From assembly GCA_900545785.1 (NCBI GenBank), contig URAA01000084.1, positions 1-6,543 of the forward strand: a stretch of DNA of 6,543 nucleotides, read 5' to 3'. The notes below the pieces were generated by a model. That model did not search any database. It had not been told where the DNA came from and worked only from the letters and a program-made list of their open reading frames with translations. This document shows, in pieces, positions 1 through 5,593 of the stretch. Position 1 is the first letter of the stretch, and each line of letters opens with the position of its first letter. The translations under genes were made by a program, and so were the position numbers. Source of the stretch: an uncultured Dialister sp. Lineage in GTDB: Bacteria > Bacillota > Negativicutes > Veillonellales > Dialisteraceae.

Positions 1-188
1 GGCGTATGGCGGCGGAATTATTGGAGGGGAAAAAGAAGCCCTATGAGATTCCTATAACCAAACAAATGGATCCGGAATGGGTAGTCAATATGTCTGTAGC
101 GAAAGCTTTGAAAAAAGAACTGCCCAATGATATTTGGCAAAAGGCAAGAAAGCTTTATTTATATGACGGACAAAAAGCAAGACCGTAA
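1..188 (+). CDS. ABC transporter substrate-binding protein, C-terminal fragment (partial at left edge)
   Basis: The reading frame is open to the left edge (first whole codon at 3) and stops with TAA at 186-188, so about 62 C-terminal residues of a larger protein are visible. The visible part contains LEGKKKP, then PITK, then VVNMSVAKALKKELP. This resembles the end of ABC_sub_bind (COG2984, TrpX-like) proteins, where a modest helix is followed by a beta strand ending in a 'N-x-x-x-A-x-x-L-G/K-hydrophobic-x-x-P' pattern. The identification is strengthened by the permease and ATPase that follow, which are the usual partners of COG2984. In Gram-positive-type cells such proteins are lipoproteins that capture solute outside the membrane; the signal peptide and ligand pocket lie outside the window. 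Family-level substrate precedent is tryptophan or other aromatic amino acids in streptococci, but the ligand here is unknown. The ATG at 6 is internal and not taken as the start. Confidence 0.8.
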   Translation, partial: RMAAELLEGKKKPYEIPITKQMDPEWVVNMSVAKALKKELPNDIWQKARKLYLYDGQKARP

Positions 189-211
189 ATTGCTTTAAGG
201 AGTGAACAAGT

Positions 212-1093
212 ATGGTAGATTTAGCAATTTCCACGGTGGCACAGGGATTGATGTGGTCCATCCTTGCCATCGGTGTATTTTTATCTTTCCGGGTATTGAA
301 TGTACCCGATATGACATGTGAAGGAAGTTTTCCTTTGGGAGGTGCGATTGCTGCTTCTCTTCTTGCATCGGGCATGAATCCCGGATGGGGAATTCTGGGA
401 GCGGTGATTGGCGGAATAGCGGTGGGTACCATTACGGGATTCCTTTATACAAAATTAAAGATACCTGCTATTTTATCGGGGATATTGACGATGATAGCTC
501 TGTATTCCGTTAATCTTCGTGTCATGGGGAAGGCAAATATTTCTTTACTCAGATCAGACACGGTTTTCACAATAACAAGTGAACTTTTTCATGTAAGCCA
601 ATCAATAGCGGCATTTATCGTACCGGCTGTTATCATGTTGCTCATAAGTGTTTTTATTTATTGGTTTTTTGGTACAGAACTCGGGATGTGCATTCGTGCA
701 ACCGGATATAATCCTCAAATGGTACGGGCGCAAGGTGTAAATACGGACTCGATGATTATTCTCGGTCTCGGACTGAGCAACGGACTTATCGGACTCTGCG
801 GCGCCGTAGTTGCACAAAATAACGGCTTTGCCGATGTAGGTATGGGAATCGGGACCATTGTGATAGGTTTGGCCTCTGTAATTATAGGAGAAGTTATTTT
901 GGGAGCTGATAGTTTTTCGTCTTCACTTATGGCAGTTGTAATAGGTTCCGTTATATATCGTATCGTCATAGCGACGGTTCTTTATCTGGGAATGCCTCCC
1001 AATGATTTAAAATTATTTACGGCAATCATTGTCATGTTCTCTTTGGCGTTACCTCTGATAAGAGATAATATCAAATTAGGAAAGGCGGGCTGA
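212..1093 (+). CDS. ABC transporter permease (BPD_transp_2 / COG4120 type)
   Basis: This 293-residue, very hydrophobic protein is the membrane channel of the importer. About eight membrane segments can be read, at roughly residues 8-27, 40-55, 58-79, 84-103, 131-153, 180-202, 214-232 and 238-259, with a last hydrophobic stretch at 267-285. The motif VPDMTCEGSFPLGGA (31-45) is characteristic of the COG4120 permeases, which are related to branched-chain amino acid and sugar permeases. The cytoplasmic loop GMCIRATGYNPQMVRAQGVN (158-177) is the likely ATPase-contacting (EAA-like) loop. The start is ATG at 212 with AAGGAG at 197-202 and a 9-nt spacer. It begins 23 nt after the binding-protein stop and ends 2 nt before the ATPase start, so all three should be one transcript. 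Length is normal for the family and nothing looks broken. The transported substrate cannot be deduced from this subunit. Confidence 0.9.
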   Translation: MVDLAISTVAQGLMWSILAIGVFLSFRVLNVPDMTCEGSFPLGGAIAASLLASGMNPGWGILGAVIGGIAVGTITGFLYTKLKIPAILSGILTMIALYSVNLRVMGKANISLLRSDTVFTITSELFHVSQSIAAFIVPAVIMLLISVFIYWFFGTELGMCIRATGYNPQMVRAQGVNTDSMIILGLGLSNGLIGLCGAVVAQNNGFADVGMGIGTIVIGLASVIIGEVILGADSFSSSLMAVVIGSVIYRIVIATVLYLGMPPNDLKLFTAIIVMFSLALPLIRDNIKLGKAG

Positions 1094-1095
1094 TT

Positions 1096-1884
1096 ATGTT
1101 AAAGATAACGGGAATCAGTCAAACATTTTTCCGCGGTACGCCGAATGAAAAACAGGCGTTGAAGAATTTGTCTCTTACATTAAATGATGGGGATTTCTGT
1201 ACAGTCATCGGCGGAAACGGTGCAGGAAAGAGTACACTGCTCAACGCTATTGCAGGTGCGAACATTCCTGATGAAGGGACCATAGAAATTAATAATGTAG
1301 ATGTTACAAAAATGAGCGAATTCAAACGGGCGAAATTTATCGGCCGTGTTTTCCAAGACCCTATGCGCGGAACGGCCGGAGGAATGCAGTTGGAAGAAAA
1401 CCTTCTGCTTGCATCTCGCCGGGGGGAGAGCAGGAGATTGAAGTGGGCCTTTTCCGAAGGGGATCACGATATCTATAAAAGGATGGTGGCCCGCCTTGAT
1501 TTGGGATTGGAAAACCGTTTGGGCACAAGGATCGGACTTCTTTCCGGCGGGCAGAGACAAGCAGTTACATTACTCATGGCTACATTGAAGAAACCGGACA
1601 TTCTTTTGCTTGATGAACCTACTGCGGCTCTGGATCCTAAAACGGCCGATAAAGTTTTGAAAATTACTGATGAAATTGTAAAAGAACAAAATTTAACAAC
1701 TTTGATGATCACTCATAATATGAGAGATGCTTTAAAATATGGAAATCGATTGATTATGATGAATAACGGACAGATTATTGCCGATTATAGTCCGGAAGAA
1801 AAGAAAAAATTAACGATAGAAATGTTACTTAAAAAATTTGAAGAGAATTCAGATGACTTAAGTGATAAAATGATATTAAGTTAG
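1096..1884 (+). CDS. ABC transporter ATP-binding protein (COG1101 type)
   Basis: This is a complete 262-residue cytoplasmic ATPase that powers the importer. All motifs of an active nucleotide-binding domain are intact: Walker A GGNGAGKST (39-47), Q-loop Gln87 in VFQDP, signature LSGGQ (149-153), Walker B ILLLDEP (169-175), D-loop ALD (178-180) and the switch His207 in MITHN. The run LSGGQRQAVTLLMATL after the signature, and the long insert around residues 105-125 before the signature, are typical of COG1101 ATPases that pair with COG2984/COG4120 proteins. ATG at 1096 lies 2 nt after the permease stop; an AGGAAAGG ribosome binding site (1078-1085) lies inside the end of the permease gene, about 10 nt before the start, so translation is probably coupled. 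The TAG stop (1882-1884) falls inside an inverted repeat that also overlaps the rpsO promoter. No U-rich intrinsic terminator follows. Confidence 0.92.
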   Translation: MLKITGISQTFFRGTPNEKQALKNLSLTLNDGDFCTVIGGNGAGKSTLLNAIAGANIPDEGTIEINNVDVTKMSEFKRAKFIGRVFQDPMRGTAGGMQLEENLLLASRRGESRRLKWAFSEGDHDIYKRMVARLDLGLENRLGTRIGLLSGGQRQAVTLLMATLKKPDILLLDEPTAALDPKTADKVLKITDEIVKEQNLTTLMITHNMRDALKYGNRLIMMNNGQIIADYSPEEKKKLTIEMLLKKFEENSDDLSDKMILS

Positions 1885-1907
1885 CTCTTGATAAATGATG
1901 AAGAGCT
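1883..1907. repeat. Perfect 7-bp inverted repeat across the ABC operon end and the rpsO -35
   Basis: AGCTCTT (1883-1889) and AAGAGCT (1901-1907) are exact reverse complements separated by 11 nt. The left arm overlaps the ATPase stop codon and the first two bases of the rpsO -35 box; the right arm fills the promoter spacer. In RNA it would be a hairpin at the 3' end of the ABC mRNA, but no T-run follows, so it is not a standard intrinsic terminator. It could instead be a protein-binding site on DNA. Function is inference. Confidence 0.5.
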
Positions 1908-1916
1908 GTGTATAAT
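1888..1916 (+). promoter_or_regulatory. rpsO promoter (sigma-A/sigma-70 type)
   Basis: A TTGATA -35 (1888-1893) and a perfect TATAAT -10 (1911-1916) are separated by exactly 17 nt. Transcription would begin near 1923, giving a leader of about 77 nt before rpsO. The -35 overlaps the end of the upstream ATPase region, so the rpsO unit fires independently of the ABC operon. Confidence 0.8.
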
Positions 1917-1922
1917 ATCATC

Positions 1923-1999
1923 TGTGTGAACTGTATCCAGGGATTTCGAAACTCCGGCGGATCACTTAGATACAGCAATTTATTTATAGGAGGCTTATT
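1923..1999 (+). promoter_or_regulatory. Structured rpsO 5' leader, candidate S15 autoregulatory element
   Basis: A perfect 7-bp stem, CTGTATC (1931-1937) with GATACAG (1969-1975), encloses a 31-nt region. Within it GGATT (1941-1945) can pair with AA-C-TCC (1950-1955, one bulged C) around a TCGA loop. The enclosed CTCC (1952-1955) is also complementary to GGAG (1989-1992) of the Shine-Dalgarno AGGAGG (1988-1993). Loop-to-SD pairing would give a pseudoknot that blocks ribosome binding and competes with the inner hairpin. Ribosomal protein S15 is known to repress its own mRNA through structured leaders in E. coli (a pseudoknot), Geobacillus and Thermus. The fold here is my hand pairing, not a computed structure, and I do not claim a match to a named family. 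Confidence 0.55.
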
Positions 2000-2269
2000 A
2001 TGTTAGAAGCAGCAGAAAAGAAAGAAATTATTGAACAGTACGCCGTACATGAGGGAGATACAGGATCTCCGGAAGTGCAGATTGCTATTCTCTCCAAGAG
2101 AATTTCCCTTTTGACGGAACATTTGAAGAGTCACAAAAAGGATCACCATTCTCGCAGAGGACTGCTTAAATTGGTCGGACAGCGCAGAAATATGCTTGCC
2201 TACCTTCGTCGAAGTGATATTGAAAGGTACAGAGCACTTGGTGAAAAGCTCGGACTTCGTCTGAAATAA
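2000..2269 (+). CDS. rpsO: 30S ribosomal protein S15
   Basis: This 89-residue protein is full length for bacterial S15. It binds the 16S rRNA three-way junction of helices 20-22 early in small-subunit assembly and contributes to a bridge with the 50S subunit. The family hallmarks are present: DTGSPEVQ (20-27), the RNA-binding stretch with His41, His45, Asp48, His49, His50 and Ser51 in HKKDHHSRRGLL (45-56), and LVGQRR (58-63). The start is ATG at 2000 with a strong AGGAGG at 1988-1993 and a 6-nt spacer. The gene has its own promoter, a foldable leader that may be the target of S15 feedback, and its own terminator, and it precedes pnp as in many bacteria. Nothing is unusual in the coding region. 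Confidence 0.98.
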   Translation: MLEAAEKKEIIEQYAVHEGDTGSPEVQIAILSKRISLLTEHLKSHKKDHHSRRGLLKLVGQRRNMLAYLRRSDIERYRALGEKLGLRLK

Positions 2270-2277
2270 TATCTAAG

Positions 2278-2314
2278 AAAAACAGCAGCAGATAAATTCT
2301 ACTGTTGTTTTTTT
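2278..2314 (+). terminator. Intrinsic terminator after rpsO
   Basis: An A-run leads into CAGCAG (2283-2288), which pairs with CTGTTG (2302-2307) with one G-U pair. The stem continues after a C/A mismatch with AGA/TCT around the loop, and is followed by seven T residues (2308-2314). It begins 8 nt after the rpsO stop. It separates rpsO from the pnp unit, although partial read-through into pnp is possible. Confidence 0.85.
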
Positions 2315-2326
2315 ATTGAAAACAAC

Positions 2327-2342
2327 ATATCACCGTGGATAT
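2327..2342. repeat. Imperfect 16-bp palindrome upstream of the pnp promoter
   Basis: ATATCACCGTGGATAT matches its own reverse complement at 12 of 16 positions, with perfect 5-bp outer arms ATATC/GATAT. It ends 16 nt before the pnp -35. Size and placement fit a dimeric regulator site or a weak hairpin, but short AT-rich dyads occur by chance. Confidence 0.3.
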
Positions 2343-2358
2343 CAAGGTTAAATTTAAT

Positions 2359-2387
2359 TTGATTTAGGGCGTATTAAAGAATATAAT
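2359..2387 (+). promoter_or_regulatory. pnp-dut-nudF promoter
   Basis: TTGATT (2359-2364) and a perfect TATAAT (2382-2387) are separated by 17 nt. The expected start of transcription is near 2394, giving a leader of about 41 nt. That leader is strongly purine-rich (29 of 34 bases in 2401-2434) and has no evident hairpin. It lies downstream of the rpsO terminator, so pnp does not depend on read-through. Confidence 0.78.
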
Positions 2388-2434
2388 AAAACGGTATAGA
2401 TAAAAAGGATTAAGAGATAAGAGGAGGAAAGGAC

Positions 2435-4522
2435 ATGTTTAAGACCTTTCAAATGGAACTTGCCGGCCGTCCGTTGATTATTGAAACGGGGAAAATGGCA
2501 AAGCAGGCAAGCGGAGCAGTTTTGGTAAGATATGGAGAAACAGTGGTGCTTGTTACTTCTACGGGAAGTAAGGAAGCAAGGGAAGGGACAGATTTTTTCC
2601 CGTTGACTGTTGATTATGAAGAAAAAATGTATTCCGTGGGGAAAATGCCGGGAGGATTTTTACGTAGGGAAGGACGCCCCGGGAATTCCGCCATTTTAAA
2701 TGCTCGTTTGATAGATCGTCCGATTCGTCCGTTGTTTGATAAAAGATGCAGAAATGAAGTTCATGTAGTTGCTACGGTTCTTTCCGTTGATTATGATAAT
2801 GCACCGGAACTTTGCGGTATGCTCGGTGCTTCTGCATCTCTCGGCATTTCCGATATTCCTTGGGACGGTCCGATTGCAGGTGTCCGAGTAGGGCGCATTG
2901 ACGGTCAATTTGTTATCAATCCCACACAAGCGGAATTGGAATCCTCGTCTCTGAATATCACGGTCGCCGGCTCTGAAACAGCCATCTTAATGGTTGAAGG
3001 CGGCGCAAATGAAGCACCGGAAGAAGATGTGCTTGATGCTATCATGTTCGGTCATGAAACGATTAAGAAATTAGTCGATTTCCAGAAGAAAATCATTGAA
3101 GAAGTAGGGAAACCGAAACGGACACTTCTTTTCCCGGAAGTACCTGAGGAAATAGAAAAATCTATCCGTGAATATGCAGAAGAGCCGCTCAAAAATGCAA
3201 TTTTCAATCCGGACAAACTGACTCGTGAAGCGCATATGTTAGAAGTGAGAAAAGAAGCGGAAACTCATTTCAAAGAAATATATCCCGATAATGCTGCTGA
3301 TGTTGCTGAGTGTATGGATCATCTGACAAAAGAAATCGTCCGTCATATGATTTCTGTGGATAAAATTCGTCCCGACGGACGCGGTCTTGATGAGATACGT
3401 CCGATTACATGTGAAGTCGGATTACTGCCGAGAGTTCACGGTTCCGCGCTATTTACACGAGGCCAGACACAGGCATTGACCATTACGACATTGGCACCCA
3501 TGTCGGAAACACAGATTATCGATGATTTAACAACAGTAACAGAAAAACGTTATATTCATCAATATAATTTCCCCTCTTATTCCGTCGGAGAAACAAAGAG
3601 TTCCCGCGGACCGGGACGTCGTGAAATCGGTCACGGAGCCTTGGCGGAACGGGCACTTTTACCGGTTATTCCAAGCGTGGAAGAATTTCCCTATGCGATT
3701 CGCGTAGTTTCTGAAATATTGGAATCTAACGGCTCTTCTTCACAGGCATCAGTCTGCGGAAGTACCATGTCCTTATTAAATGCAGGCGTACCGATTAAGG
3801 CGCCGGTAGCAGGTATTGCCATGGGCCTTGTTAACGAAGGAGAACATTTTACGATTTTAAGCGATATTCAGGGAATGGAAGATGCTCTCGGGGATATGGA
3901 TTTCAAAGTGGCGGGAACAGCAAAAGGAATTACCGCCATTCAAATGGATATCAAAATCCACGGGCTGTCCAGAGATATTCTGCTTGCAGCTTTACGTCAG
4001 GCACATCAGGGTCGTATGTTCATTCTCGGGAAAATTGCGGAATGTATAGATAAGCCGGCAGAACATCTGTCTCCTTATGCGCCCAAAATTATCACGATGA
4101 GTATTCCTGTCGATAAAATTCGCGATGTTATCGGAACCGGAGGAAAAACCATCAATAAAATCATCAGTGAAACCGGCGTAAAGATGGATATCGAAGAAGA
4201 TGGCCGCGTCTATATTGCAACTCCCGATGAAGAAGCGGCACTTAAAGCGAAAAAGTGGGTAGAAGCATTAACTCATGATGTGCAGGCGGGAGAAACATAT
4301 CTGGGAAAAGTAACACGGCTCATGAAATTCGGCGCTTTTGTTGAAATTCTTCCGGGAAAAGAAGGAATGGTTCATGTATCTCAACTTGCTTTAACTCGTG
4401 TTGAAAAGCCGGAAGATGTCGTGCATGAAGGCGACGAAATTATGGTCAAGGTAACAGAAATAGATGATAAAGGACGGATCAACTTATCCCGCAAAGCATT
4501 GCTGACGGAGAAAAATAAATGA
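2435..4522 (+). CDS. pnp: Polyribonucleotide nucleotidyltransferase (PNPase)
   Basis: This 695-residue protein is a complete PNPase, the trimeric 3'-to-5' phosphorolytic exoribonuclease that degrades RNA to nucleoside diphosphates and can add tails in reverse. Domains in order are RNase PH-like core 1 (about 1-215), the alpha-helical linker (about 235-305), catalytic RNase PH-like core 2 (about 310-540), KH (about 553-612) and S1 (about 618-690). The RNA-binding loop FLRREGRP is at 75-82. Phosphate-site Arg395 and Arg396 lie in GRREIGHG and Ser434-436 in SNGSSSQASVCG. By alignment to the E. coli enzyme the catalytic residues are Asp483, Asp489 and Lys491 in EDALGDMDFK. The KH GxxG loop is GTGG (567-570). 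All key residues are intact and length is normal. ATG at 2435 follows AGGAGG (2422-2427) by 7 nt. The stop overlaps the dut start by 4 nt (ATGA). Confidence 0.98.
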   Translation: MFKTFQMELAGRPLIIETGKMAKQASGAVLVRYGETVVLVTSTGSKEAREGTDFFPLTVDYEEKMYSVGKMPGGFLRREGRPGNSAILNARLIDRPIRPLFDKRCRNEVHVVATVLSVDYDNAPELCGMLGASASLGISDIPWDGPIAGVRVGRIDGQFVINPTQAELESSSLNITVAGSETAILMVEGGANEAPEEDVLDAIMFGHETIKKLVDFQKKIIEEVGKPKRTLLFPEVPEEIEKSIREYAEEPLKNAIFNPDKLTREAHMLEVRKEAETHFKEIYPDNAADVAECMDHLTKEIVRHMISVDKIRPDGRGLDEIRPITCEVGLLPRVHGSALFTRGQTQALTITTLAPMSETQIIDDLTTVTEKRYIHQYNFPSYSVGETKSSRGPGRREIGHGALAERALLPVIPSVEEFPYAIRVVSEILESNGSSSQASVCGSTMSLLNAGVPIKAPVAGIAMGLVNEGEHFTILSDIQGMEDALGDMDFKVAGTAKGITAIQMDIKIHGLSRDILLAALRQAHQGRMFILGKIAECIDKPAEHLSPYAPKIITMSIPVDKIRDVIGTGGKTINKIISETGVKMDIEEDGRVYIATPDEEAALKAKKWVEALTHDVQAGETYLGKVTRLMKFGAFVEILPGKEGMVHVSQLALTRVEKPEDVVHEGDEIMVKVTEIDDKGRINLSRKALLTEKNK

Positions 4523-4968
4523 ATGGGCTGAGAGGTTTTGCAGTAGTGAGTGCATGGAAAGATAAAGAAATTCATCTGCCTTGTCGTAAAACTGCAAAAA
4601 GTGCGGGTTACGATATTGAAAGCGCCGTTGATGTTGATTTGATTCCCGGTAAAATTCAGGTGATTCCTACCGGTCTGAAAGCATATATGGGAAGCGATGA
4701 ATATTTAGCCATTCACATTCGTTCCAGCCTCGGAATTAAACACGGTATCATGCTTGCCAACGGAACGGGGATCATAGATTCTGATTATTATAATAATGAA
4801 GACAATGAAGGACATATCATGTGTGCTCTGTATAATTCATCAGAAACAATTTTTCATATCGATCGGGGCGATCGAATTGCTCAAGGCATATTTATGAAAT
4901 ATCTGACAACAGACGATGATCGGGCAGTAGGAAAACGCATAGGCGGGATTGGAAGCACAGGTGTGTAA
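4519..4968 (+). CDS. dut: dUTP diphosphatase (dUTPase, trimeric type)
   Basis: This 149-residue protein hydrolyses dUTP to dUMP and pyrophosphate, keeping uracil out of DNA and supplying dUMP for thymidylate synthesis. The conserved motifs appear in order: motif 1 AGYDI (29-33); motif 2 RSSLG (68-72); motif 3 GIIDSDYYNNEDNEGHI (84-100), with catalytic Asp87 and the insert form of this motif; motif 4 DRIAQGIF (118-125); and motif 5 KRIGGIGSTG (139-148) on the C-terminal arm. Motif 5 is atypical, because the usual R-G-x-GGF becomes K-R-I-GGI, replacing the Phe that normally stacks on uracil. The ATG overlaps the pnp stop as ATGA, and GGAG at 4507-4510 inside pnp gives an 8-nt spacer, so translation is probably coupled to pnp. 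Without the deviating arm the assignment would still be firm. A deoxycytidine-triphosphate deaminase-like activity is a less likely alternative. Confidence 0.93.
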   Translation: MNGLRGFAVVSAWKDKEIHLPCRKTAKSAGYDIESAVDVDLIPGKIQVIPTGLKAYMGSDEYLAIHIRSSLGIKHGIMLANGTGIIDSDYYNNEDNEGHIMCALYNSSETIFHIDRGDRIAQGIFMKYLTTDDDRAVGKRIGGIGSTGV

Positions 4969-5505
4969 GTGAGTATAGAAAAAGAAAAGACCGTTGATCA
5001 TCGTACTATGTACGAAGGGAAACTGCTTCATGTCTATTTCGACGAAGTTGAAATTGCAGGCAAAGTTTATCGAAGAGAAGTTGTAAAACATCCCGGGGCT
5101 TCAGCAATCATCCCCGTGACGGCGGATAAAGAAATTATTTTTGTAAAACAATACAGGTATCCGATAAAAAAAGAGCTGCTTGAAATTCCTGCAGGTAAAT
5201 TAGACGGCAAAGAAGCACCGATTACCTGTGCGGCACGGGAATTGAAAGAGGAAACGGGATGCACGGGGAATCTCAGAGAATTGGGCTATATTTATACTAC
5301 CCCCGGGTTTTCTGATGAAAAGATCCATCTGTTTATAGCAGAACAGTTAGTTTATACGGAACAACATTTAGACGAAGGAGAGTATCTCGATATCGTTAAA
5401 ATATCGGTGCCGGAAGTGTTCCAAATGGTAAAAGCGGGAAAGTTTTATGATGCCAAAACGTTGTCTGCTTTAATTATGGCGGAAGAATATTTGCAATCTT
5501 TATAA
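4969..5505 (+). CDS. nudF: NUDIX hydrolase, ADP-ribose pyrophosphatase family
   Basis: This 178-residue protein likely cleaves ADP-ribose to AMP and ribose 5-phosphate in the cytoplasm. The NUDIX box is complete at 76-98 (G76, E82, R90-E91-L92, E94-E95, G97), with Cys98 in a position usually held by an aliphatic residue. An N-terminal beta domain with RREVVKHPGASAIIPV (35-50), VKQYRYP (59-65) and EIPAGKLDG leading into the box is typical of NudF-type enzymes. PGFSDEKIHLF (112-122) follows the box, and its Pro112 is at the distance seen in ADP-ribose-specific members. The start is GTG at 4969, immediately after the dut TAA, with only a weak AGG (4959-4961), suggesting coupled reinitiation. ATG at 5008 is rejected because residues before it match the family N-terminus. 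Exact substrate preference is inferred. Confidence 0.9.
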   Translation: MSIEKEKTVDHRTMYEGKLLHVYFDEVEIAGKVYRREVVKHPGASAIIPVTADKEIIFVKQYRYPIKKELLEIPAGKLDGKEAPITCAARELKEETGCTGNLRELGYIYTTPGFSDEKIHLFIAEQLVYTEQHLDEGEYLDIVKISVPEVFQMVKAGKFYDAKTLSALIMAEEYLQSL

Positions 5506-5512
5506 TTTCTGC

Positions 5513-5546
5513 AAGTTGCTGCTCCCTTATTGCAGCAGCTTTTTTT
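5513..5546 (+). terminator. Intrinsic terminator ending the pnp-dut-nudF unit
   Basis: A 10-bp stem (5513-5522 with 5532-5541, one G-U pair) contains the core GCTGC/GCAGC and closes a 9-nt loop; T residues continue to 5546. It starts 8 nt after the nudF stop. It is the strongest terminator in the window and separates this operon from mtaB. Confidence 0.92.
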
Positions 5547-5575
5547 ATTGGATAGTCGGGTGGCGATTCGAAGAT

Positions 5576-5586
5576 TATGCTATAAT
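5576..5586 (+). promoter_or_regulatory. mtaB: Extended -10 promoter directly before mtaB
   Basis: TATGCTATAAT fits the Gram-positive extended -10 consensus TRTGNTATAAT exactly, with TATAAT at 5581-5586. No acceptable -35 exists at 15-18 nt spacing (best 2 of 6 matches), which is tolerated by extended -10 promoters. Transcription normally starts about 7 nt after the -10, which here is at or next to the A of the mtaB ATG (5594), so the transcript may have no leader. Confidence 0.65.
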
Positions 5587-5593
5587 AAAAACC

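Noticed and set aside
6..188. A stand-alone 60-residue small protein starting at ATG 6
   Set aside because: The frame is open to the window edge, there is no room to see a ribosome binding site, and the residues match the C-terminus of an ABC substrate-binding protein.
85..432. 115-residue minus-strand reading frame spanning the binding-protein/permease junction
   Set aside because: It has no family features and is fully antisense to well-supported genes.
1180..1560. 126-residue minus-strand reading frame inside the ATPase gene
   Set aside because: It lies opposite a gene with all ABC ATPase motifs intact, has no recognisable domain, and is a shadow of the real coding frame.
1883..1907. Inverted repeat as an intrinsic terminator of the ABC operon
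   Set aside because: The 11-nt loop, the 7-bp stem and the absence of a T-run (GTGTATAAT follows) do not fit; it is kept only as a repeat of unknown role.
5008..5010. ATG as the start of nudF
   Set aside because: The GTG at 4969 gives the N-terminal extension expected for NudF-type proteins and sits directly at the dut stop, and no ribosome binding site precedes 5008.
2283..5539. CAGCAG-rich repeats shared by the two terminators (2283-2291 and 5532-5539) as a dispersed repeat family
   Set aside because: The similarity is short and explained by stem composition; flanking sequences differ.
5548..5553. TTGGAT as the -35 of the mtaB promoter
   Set aside because: It is 27 nt from the TATAAT, far beyond the usual 16-18 nt, and overlaps the terminator region.
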